From assembly GCA_905221605.1 (NCBI GenBank), contig CAJNDS010000301.1, positions 5,001 through 69,000 of the forward strand: a stretch of DNA of 64,000 nucleotides, given 5' to 3'. Position 1 is the first letter of the stretch, and the number at the start of each line of letters is the position of its first letter. Source of the stretch: Symbiodinium natans (Eukaryota > Sar > Dinophyceae > Suessiales > Symbiodiniaceae). Under the pieces are notes generated by a model. The model was not told the origin of the DNA. It was given only the letters and a program-made list of their open reading frames with translations, and searched no databases. Position numbers and translations under genes: made by a program. This document shows positions 58,801-64,000 of the stretch, one piece after another.

Positions 58801-61800
58801 CCTAAACCCTAAACCCTAAACCCTAAACCCTAAACCCTAAACCCTAGACCCTAAACCCTAAACCCTAAACCCAAACCCTAAACCCGAAACCCCAGGCTCT
58901 CAGCTGCTTGCTTCGCCTACATGGTGTGGCTTGGCTTGCCGGCGCCCTACTACTGCTTCGCGGAGGGCCAGTACTTGCGGAACCAGATACTTGGAAACCG
59001 AACCAGGGTTTAGGGTTTAGGGTTTAGGGTTTAGGGTCTAGGGTTTAGGGTTTAGGGTTTTATGATGACTTGAGGGACCAGATCCTTGCAAGCCGAACCC
59101 TACTTGGAGGTTCGTGGTACTGAAAAAACCAACTATATGCTGTACTGGGTTTAGAGTTCAGGGTTTGGGGTTTAGGAGAAGTGTACTTTTTACCCACCTG
59201 ATATGCCCTAATATGGTTCTGATTGGGTTACCAGTACAGTTATTATTGGGTTAATAAGCACCATGAACCTCCAAGTAAAAAGGTCTTATGTTGGGATGTT
59301 TATCCCTTTTACTAGCAGTCCTCAGGTTTATGTTCCCCTTCTACTAACAGTCCTTAGGTTTAGAGCTTAGGCTTTGGGGTTTAAGGTGTATGTTGGGATG
59401 TTCCCAATTATACTAACAGTCTATCAGTCCTGAATTGGGATCATAGTGGGGCCCTTTTAAGGACTGTTAGTTTCAGGGGAACATCCTATATTACTTAGTA
59501 TAGGAATTTGAGTAGCACAGGGTACCCCGAATTGGAGAAGTGCACGCGGTCCCCCGCCTCCCCCAATTAAAGGACGCCCTGCAATCCTGATGCCGCCGAT
59601 TTCTACGTGTGGCCCATCGTTTGCCTGTGCCTTTCACAACTTGGCATGACCGCCGCCACGGCGTCGGCGCAAGGGTTCCTGAGCATGAGGGTGGTTTAGG
59701 GTTTAGGGTTGAGGGTTAGGGTTTAGGGTTTAGGGTTTAGGGTTTAGGGTTTAGGGTTTAGGTTTTAGGTTTTAGGTTTTAGGTTTTAGGTTTTAGGGGT
59801 TGAGGTAGGTTGAGGTTGAGGTTGAGGTTGAGGTTGAGGTTGAGGTTGAGGTTGAGGTTGAGGGGGTGTTTCCATGTGGGGTTTCAGAGTTTCAATCTTC
59901 CAGGAGTCGTGGGTTCATCTGGGATTTCAGGGGAAGCATACATGCCCTAAACGCTGAAGCTTAGACCCAATCCCTAAACTTTGCGCGTGCTTCGTCCTCG
60001 CCGGTTCTGAGATGAGCTGAGGCTCTTGGTGGAGTACGCAAAGGCAGAGCCGGAGAAAACACGCGGGCGCACACAGGCTTTGCTGCAGATGGTCGGGACT
60101 GCTGGAAGTTTCTGTGCTGTGGTGCTGGTAGCGTTCGGCTTCAATGGCCAGATGTTCACAGGCAGCTTCAGTCAGAGACACCAGCTGCAGTGGCTTAATT
60201 TAGTGTCTGACCGGTTGAAGTCCTACCGTCCTATTCTGGTCAATGAAGGCGGACATACCATCACTTAAGACAGTCAACCATGTCACCCCCTAGAGACGCA
60301 GGCTGAGCTACCCAGAGTTCCTGGCCATCTTTGCCGTGCTCCAGTGCATTGCTGGCCTTTCGTGCATCTTCTGCGTTCGTGAGCATTCCGGCGCACGAGC
60401 CTCCGTTCGGGAGTACGCCCGATCTTCCTTCCATCTCTTGGAAAACAAGGCCCAGTTTGCCTAGAGGGGCTTAGACTTAGTAGTAGAGTAGATAACCTTT
60501 AACCTTTTTGGGTTAATATATTCCCCTTAATTCTCCCAAAGGTTAACCTTTAAAACCCCTAGGTACTGGACAACTAAGTAGAGGACAGGTCATGAAGGGA
60601 TTCTTATGATTCTTATGATTCTTACTATGATTCTTATTATGATTCTTATTATGTATGATTCTTACGGCTATTTTTATGGCTATTCTTATGATGAAGGGCT
60701 ATGGGGGTCTTGGGAGCCGTTGTTTCGCAACAGAATGGAAGGCCTTCTCTGCCGTGGCCCTCTACTTCTTTGCCAACAGCAGCCTCTTGGGGTAACATTT
60801 TACATTCTTAAAGGGTACTTAAGAACTCAATAAGGAATAACATGGGTACTTATACTCCACAAGGAATAGCATTTCAAATTTTTAAAATTTTTATTACTCT
60901 CCCCAACTCTGAACCAGGTCTCTTCAACATCGCCACGAGTGCCGGCTTGTGGGTGAGCTTAGAATGGGCCAAGGTCGAGAACATGCAGCGGCAGCTAAGT
61001 CTCTTGGTGGGCCCCTTTAGGGGATGTTTTTTAGGAGTTTTCTCCTAAACCCTAAACCCTAAACCCTGATTTTCAGAGGGTTTTGAGGGCCATCCTAGGC
61101 AGCTTGTTCGGTATGCTGCTCACCCTCCTCGGCTGCTGGCTCACCCAGCGGTGCCTCTTGGGAGTCAGCTGGCGGAAGATTCTCTTCGGCGCGTGCATCT
61201 TCACCAATGTCCTCGACATGTTCCCGCAGTTCATGACCATCTTCGACATCGTCCGGGATCAGTACTTCTATCTTGGGGAGCCTCTCACACGGAACGTGCC
61301 GATAGCCATGTCCAACCTCGTCACCCAGTTTTTGGTCAATGAGCTTGCGGACGAGAAGAACTGCGCGCTCGTGGTGGGCCTCCTGAGTCTTGCCTGCCGG
61401 TGGTGCCCATCGGGGCTTTAGGAGGTTAGGGTTTAGGGCTTGGGGTTTAGGGTTTAGGGTTTAGGGTCAACCCAATCAAGCACGAACAGGCTACTCTTTG
61501 AGGTTACTGGGGTGCTTAGGACCACGATTGGAGCCGTGGGCCAACCCTTGTCGGTGCTGCTGTCGAACCAGATCCTTAGTGTCTGACTGAGTACACTTTG
61601 CACACTTTTTGGGACACTCTACTTCCCTAAAGAAACTGAAAGTGTACACCTTTTTTTGAGCTTCTGAGCTCAGCGACTAAGGCTCTTCTCGTTGTTTACC
61701 CCCGACCTCTTCTTGAGGGAGATCCCCGGGCGCACGTGCAGCTTTTTCATGCCATATTACTATATTACTATATGCTATATTACTATTACTTACTATATTA

Positions 61801-63010
61801 CTATATTACTATATTACTATTACTATATTACTATATTACTATATTACTATATCACTATATCACTATATCACTATATCACTATATTACTATATTACTATAT
61901 TACTATATTACTATTACTATATTAATATATATTTATTACTACTACTTTACTACATTAATACACTACACCTACTACTTTTAACTGGGATATTACTACTTCC
62001 TCCACTACTAAGACTGCTTACTACTATATTACTACATTACTATATTACTATATTACTATATACTTACTATATTACTATCTTACTATATTTATATTACTAT
62101 ATATTTATATTACTATACTATATTACTATATTACTATATTACTATATTACTATTATATACTACTATATTACTATATTACTATATTACTATATTACTATAT
62201 TACTATATTACTATATTACTATATTACTATATTACTATATTACTATAGTACTATATTACTATATTACTATATTACTATATTACTATATTACTATATTACT
62301 ATATTACTATATTACTATATTACTATATTACTATATTACTATATTACTGTACTTCGATATTAAAACCGTGTCCTCGTACATACGCATATACATGCCAGAC
62401 CAAGCAGCTCAGGAACTATGTGAAGGACACGCCGGCATTCCGATGGACGGTGGCTTCGTCTTTCCTGCTGAGCTACTCCGTCTCTTTCCTTGGCATGGCG
62501 ATGCTCCCGCTGCTTCCATCGCAGAAGCTGGGGCCGCGAAAGCTTTCACTGTAAGCTTGGTCTAGGTATATTCAGTGAAATCTGACCAGAAGTAACAAGC
62601 TTGTTGCCACCTGTCTAATTTCAGGGTGCTAGGTGGCGGGGGTTCCAAAAAGTAGGGAAGGGGTACCAATTCCGGAAGGCACCGGTACCCAGAATTGGAC
62701 GTTTAAGTCTGTTTCAGGGTAGATTTAGGAGTGCCCTCCCAGCGCGGCTTAGGAAGCATTCCAGGGCAGATATAGAAGTGCCCAAACCCCAAACCCCAAA
62801 CCCTAAACCCTAAACCAGCTAAGCGGGTGGCAAAGAAAACCCTAAACCCTAAACCCTAAACCCTAAACCCTAAACCCTAAACCCTAAACCCCAGCGCAGC
62901 TCAGGAAGCATGAGGCCCACCGACGTAAGCAAGAGTGGCCAGCAAAGCCCCTCTTCGCCATCCTTTCCGGCGCCATTCTGGGAGTTGCTCTCCTCTACAC
63001 GTTGCCTGGC
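55845..63010 (+). CDS. BT1-family transporter (folate/biopterin transporter-like), about 15 exons
   Basis: Exons: 55845-55925 (CGITLHYFTQGF), 56535-56615 (VVGGIDSILVNVLAGYLNVP), 56863 to about 56926 (VNMANLPCAFAVFLG), 57032-57106 (LLGILSDARPIFGYRRRPYM), 58896-58985 (LSAACFAYMVWLGLPAPYYC), 59573-59690 (DFYVWPIVCLCLSQLGMTAA), 60017 to about 60170 (LRLLVEYAKAEPEKTRGRTQ; VLVAFGFNGQMFTGSF), about 60297-60460 (LSYPEFLAIFAVLQCIAGLS), about 60736-60790 (WKAFSAVALYFFANSSLL), 60918-61006 (LFNIATSAGLWVSLEWAKVE), 61077 to about 61400 (MFPQFMTIFDIVRDQYFYLG; FLVNELADEKNCALVVGLLS), about 61504-61570 (TGVLRTTIGAVGQPLSVLLS), 61682 to about 61750 (LFSLFTPDLFLREIPGRTCS), 62399 to about 62554 (WTVASSFLLSYSVSFLGMAM) and about 62897-63010 (LFAILSGAILGVALLYTLPG). 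The GILSD..PIFGYRRRPY block and VEYAK.EPE.TRG are BT1 signatures; the family moves folates or pterins across membranes. About 12 membrane segments are expected. Several joins were checked in frame, using GT, GC and GA donors; some remain unresolved by one or two bases. The last two exons are the least certain. Confidence 0.8.
56022..56041. repeat. TA microsatellite
   Basis: Ten TA units within the first BT1 intron. Confidence 0.9.
56458..56530 (-). repeat. Interstitial telomeric array (CCCTAAA), ten units, ending at a splice acceptor
   Basis: The array runs to CCCAAAAG, the acceptor of BT1 exon 2 (56535). Confidence 0.95.
56620..56862. mobile_element. Introner, family A, copy 5, in the BT1 gene
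   Basis: CTTGGTAGCCC to GGGCTGCCAAG. Flanks GCGA (56616-56619) and GTGA (56863-56866), a 4-bp duplication with one change. Two telomeric arrays (56640-56715 and 56781-56835) lie inside, in opposite orientations. Intron 56616-56862 is GC-AG and keeps the frame (QQGAVNMANLP). Confidence 0.85.
56933..56998 (+). repeat. Interstitial telomeric array (TTTAGGG), nine units, in BT1 intron
   Basis: Perfect units between exons 3 and 4. Confidence 0.95.
57111..57235. mobile_element. Family A element, copy 6, right end lost
   Basis: Starts CTTGCTGGCCCGGTGGTGCCC (outer part) with the family core. GCTC precedes it (57107-57110) and GCTC also starts exon 5 (58896-58899), so the whole 1.8-kb intron 57107-58895 behaves like an expanded introner insertion (GWLLSAACF restored on removal). 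Confidence 0.75.
57240..58690 (+). other. AT-rich mitochondrial-like insert (NUMT) in a BT1 intron
   Basis: About 1.4 kb, far richer in A+T than the rest of the window, with no telomeric units or introner ends. It contains a cox3-like fragment and an imperfect inverted repeat (arms AATTTTGCAGGACTC at 58281 and its complement near 58595). Small inverted repeats are common in dinoflagellate mitochondrial DNA. Apart from cox3 I could not name other mitochondrial pieces. Confidence 0.7.
57780..58028 (+). pseudogene. cox3: Mitochondrial cox3-like fragment
   Basis: An open frame reads VTEALLFVSLFWTSFHSLSC, then TLILCNAAITLGSAFVNLEF. TEALLF.S.FW.SFHS and the following NTLIL....T segment are conserved in cytochrome c oxidase subunit III. 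About 80 codons, central part only, no start, premature TAA at 58026; surrounding sequence is also AT-rich. It is presumably a nuclear copy of mtDNA and not expressed. Confidence 0.72.
58735..58870 (-). repeat. Interstitial telomeric array (CCCTAAA), about 19 units
   Basis: Long array between the mitochondrial-like insert and BT1 exon 5, with a few CCCTAAC and CCCTAGA units. Confidence 0.95.
59005..59062 (+). repeat. Telomeric array between near-direct repeats
   Basis: TTTAGGG units flanked by 23-bp copies with three differences: ACCAGATACTTGGAAACC... at 58982 and ACCAGATCCTTGCAAGCC... at 59077. Confidence 0.85.
59103..59275. mobile_element. Family B element, copy 8, split by telomere-like sequence
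   Basis: CTTGGAGGTTCGTGGTAC to GCACCATGAACCTCCAAG, TA on both sides. A short degenerate TTTAGGG patch (59147-59175) lies in its middle. Confidence 0.78.
59393..59490. mobile_element. hAT-like MITE, family C, copy 7
   Basis: TTGGGATGTTCCC to GGGGAACATCC. A partial second copy lies at 59293-59336. Both are in the BT1 intron between exons 5 and 6. Confidence 0.7.
59692..59862 (+). repeat. Telomeric array grading into TTTTAGG and TTGAGG variants
   Basis: TTTAGGG (59697-59758), then five TTTTAGG units (59759-59795), then about nine GTTGAG units (59805-59860). Three homogenised blocks in one BT1 intron. Confidence 0.93.
60478..60570. mobile_element. Introner-like palindrome in BT1 intron
   Basis: ACCTTTAACCTTTTTGGG and CCCAAAGGTTAACC are inverted around an AT-rich centre. 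Only copy seen. Confidence 0.5.
60600..60695. repeat. TTCTTATGA-type microsatellite
   Basis: Irregular ATTCTTATG units; similar sequence at 28345-28460. Confidence 0.85.
61575..61681. mobile_element. Introner, family E, copy 3, in the BT1 gene
   Basis: CTTAGTGTCTGACTGAG to GAGCTCAGCGACTAAG. Flanks GATC (61571-61574) and GCTC (61682-61685), 3 of 4 matching. Donor GA, acceptor AG; removal gives SNQLFSLFTP in frame. Confidence 0.82.
61757..62348 (+). repeat. TATTAC microsatellite, about 590 bp
   Basis: ATATTACT-type units, nearly continuous, with short AT-rich interruptions. It fills a BT1 intron. CATGCCA occurs at both edges (61748-61754 and 62391-62397). Frames through it are artefacts. Confidence 0.97.
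62839..62892 (-). repeat. Interstitial telomeric array (CCCTAAA), seven units
   Basis: Directly before the last proposed BT1 exon (acceptor AACCCCAG). Confidence 0.93.
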
Positions 63011-63753
63011 AGGTTTAGGGTTTGGGGTTTGGGGTTTAGGGTTTTGGGTTTAGGGTTTAAGGGAAGCTCTTAGCCCAGTGTGGAACCTGAGTTGGCGTCT
63101 CTAAGCCCGGAACCCAAAGCTCAAGACCCTACTTGGAAGCCCTTGCGACTTGGTAACTAGGTCTTGGAGTACTATACTTTAATACTTTTTGCTGGTTCTG
63201 GTTTCCTATTATAGCTACTTATACCTGAAAAGTATATATTTTTTCAGGGTCTACTCCAAAGCTAAGGTAAGTGGGTTAGTAAGGTGGAGTATGGGGATTC
63301 TCATCGGGGATACTCAGTAGATGTACTATAAAACAGAGTCAGCCCGTGAACCTTGGCTGCGACATGCTTGAAAAGACCCTGCGTTGCCAGTAGGGTTTAG
63401 GTGCTGGGTTTTTTTTGGTCTAGGTTTTGGGGTTTAGGGTTTTGGGGTTTAGGGTTTTGGGGGTTTGGGTCTTGGGATCAAGTTAACTTGCAAGCCCTTT
63501 AGACTTAGTAAGTCTACCTCGCAACGCCCTAGAAACCCTTTAAGAATCCCCCGAACCCCAATTCTCACAAATGGTGGCAGAGGGGTTTTATCCTTAAACC
63601 CTAAACCCTAAACCCTAAACCCGAAACCCTAAACCCTAAACCCTAAACCCGAAGTAGGGGTTCGCAGCTGGAGACCCAGGTTGGCGGGGGACATCCTCGT
63701 GCTGAATCCGGCCCTGACATGCCTGGCTTTTCTCGGAGGAGATGGCTGCTAAC
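63011..63753. other. Repeat-rich, no exon supported
   Basis: Degenerate telomeric units (63014-63060, 63390-63465), a family F-like stretch (actatactttaatactttttgctgg, in parts; 63170-63260) and a C-strand array (63594-63650). Confidence 0.45.
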
Positions 63754-63821
63754 TAGGTAGGCCCTTGGGACATTCTCACATTTTCCCACTATTGGGTTGA
63801 AGAGGACCATATTCAGGAGTA
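63754..63821. mobile_element. Family G element, copy 3, running into a telomeric array
   Basis: TAGGTAGGCCCTTGGGACA to CATATTCAGGAGTAC; its right end is replaced by CCCTAAA units. Confidence 0.65.
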
Positions 63822-63903
63822 CACCCTAAACCCTAAACCCTAAACCCTAAACCCTAAACCCTAAACCCTAAACCCTAAACCCGCCCTAAACCCTAAACCC
63901 TAC
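63822..63903 (-). repeat. Interstitial telomeric array (CCCTAAA), about 11 units
   Basis: Perfect apart from one CCCGCCCTAAA joint. Confidence 0.95.
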
Positions 63904-64000
63904 GAGGGCCATCTTAGCGAAGCATCCGTCCGAGTTGCGCCCGCGTGGATTGCATTGGCATGTAGGGCCGGGCGGTTTTGCTTCCATGGCTGGATAGGGT

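Noticed and set aside
61692-61981. Tyr/Ile/Thr-rich frames
   Set aside because: Read-through of the TATTAC microsatellite beyond a short real BT1 exon.
62368-62565. Alternative ORF with an AAQELCEGHAGIPMDGG-type reading
   Set aside because: The neighbouring frame (WTVASSFLLSYSVSFLGMAM) gives a membrane segment fitting the BT1 order and was preferred; the alternative has no family match. This choice is not certain.

Overview
The window looks like nuclear DNA from a dinoflagellate alga. Several independent signs agree. Introns open with GC and GA as well as GT. Interstitial TTTAGGG/CCCTAAA arrays (the plant-type telomere repeat, also used by dinoflagellates) lie inside introns. Palindromic introner-like elements are very dense. 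A copia-type retrotransposon has a huge polyprotein and an LTR motif resembling the 3' half of the dinoflagellate spliced leader. An intron carries a mitochondrial cox3-like fragment. The species cannot be named. A 100-N gap at 12798-12897 shows this is a scaffolded assembly.

Layout. 1-2.7 kb: degenerate telomere-like sequence, then a four-exon PITH-domain gene with telomeric arrays in two introns. 4.3-13.6 kb: short exons of pentatricopeptide (PPR) type, with a long intronless ORF of unknown function (8080-9258) between them. 13632-23543: an almost intact minus-strand Ty1/copia element (221-bp LTRs differing at one base, TAGGG target duplication), inserted into a telomeric array. 23.8-28 kb: repeats with two more PPR-like exons. 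28-34.5 kb: an unknown multi-exon gene whose introns are introners flanked by target duplications. 35.4-36.0 kb: a 600-bp GGAA purine tract. 37-55.5 kb: about twenty coding islands of unknown function separated by telomeric arrays and introners. 55.8-63.0 kb: a BT1 (folate/biopterin transporter) gene of about 15 exons, with a mitochondrial insert in one intron and a TATTAC microsatellite in another.

Every host coding island I could orient with some confidence reads on the + strand, as expected of a unidirectional dinoflagellate gene array. The copia element opposes it. The exons are short and the introns are built from three materials: telomeric repeats, at least a dozen families of short inverted-repeat elements (called A to L here), and microsatellites.

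Two points deserve most attention. First, five introner insertions follow one rule: a target of about 4 bp beginning with G is duplicated, the upstream copy supplies the donor (GT, GC, GA or GG), and the element's terminal repeat (CTTGG...CCAAG, CTAG...CTAG or CTTAG...CTAAG) supplies the AG acceptor. Removing the element plus one duplicate restores the reading frame. Second, the copia polyprotein contains a cytosine-C5 methyltransferase-like region and a 2-oxoglutarate/Fe(II) dioxygenase-like region, two aspartic-protease motifs, and a membrane segment after RNase H. All domain and family names come from reading motifs by eye; no database search was run.
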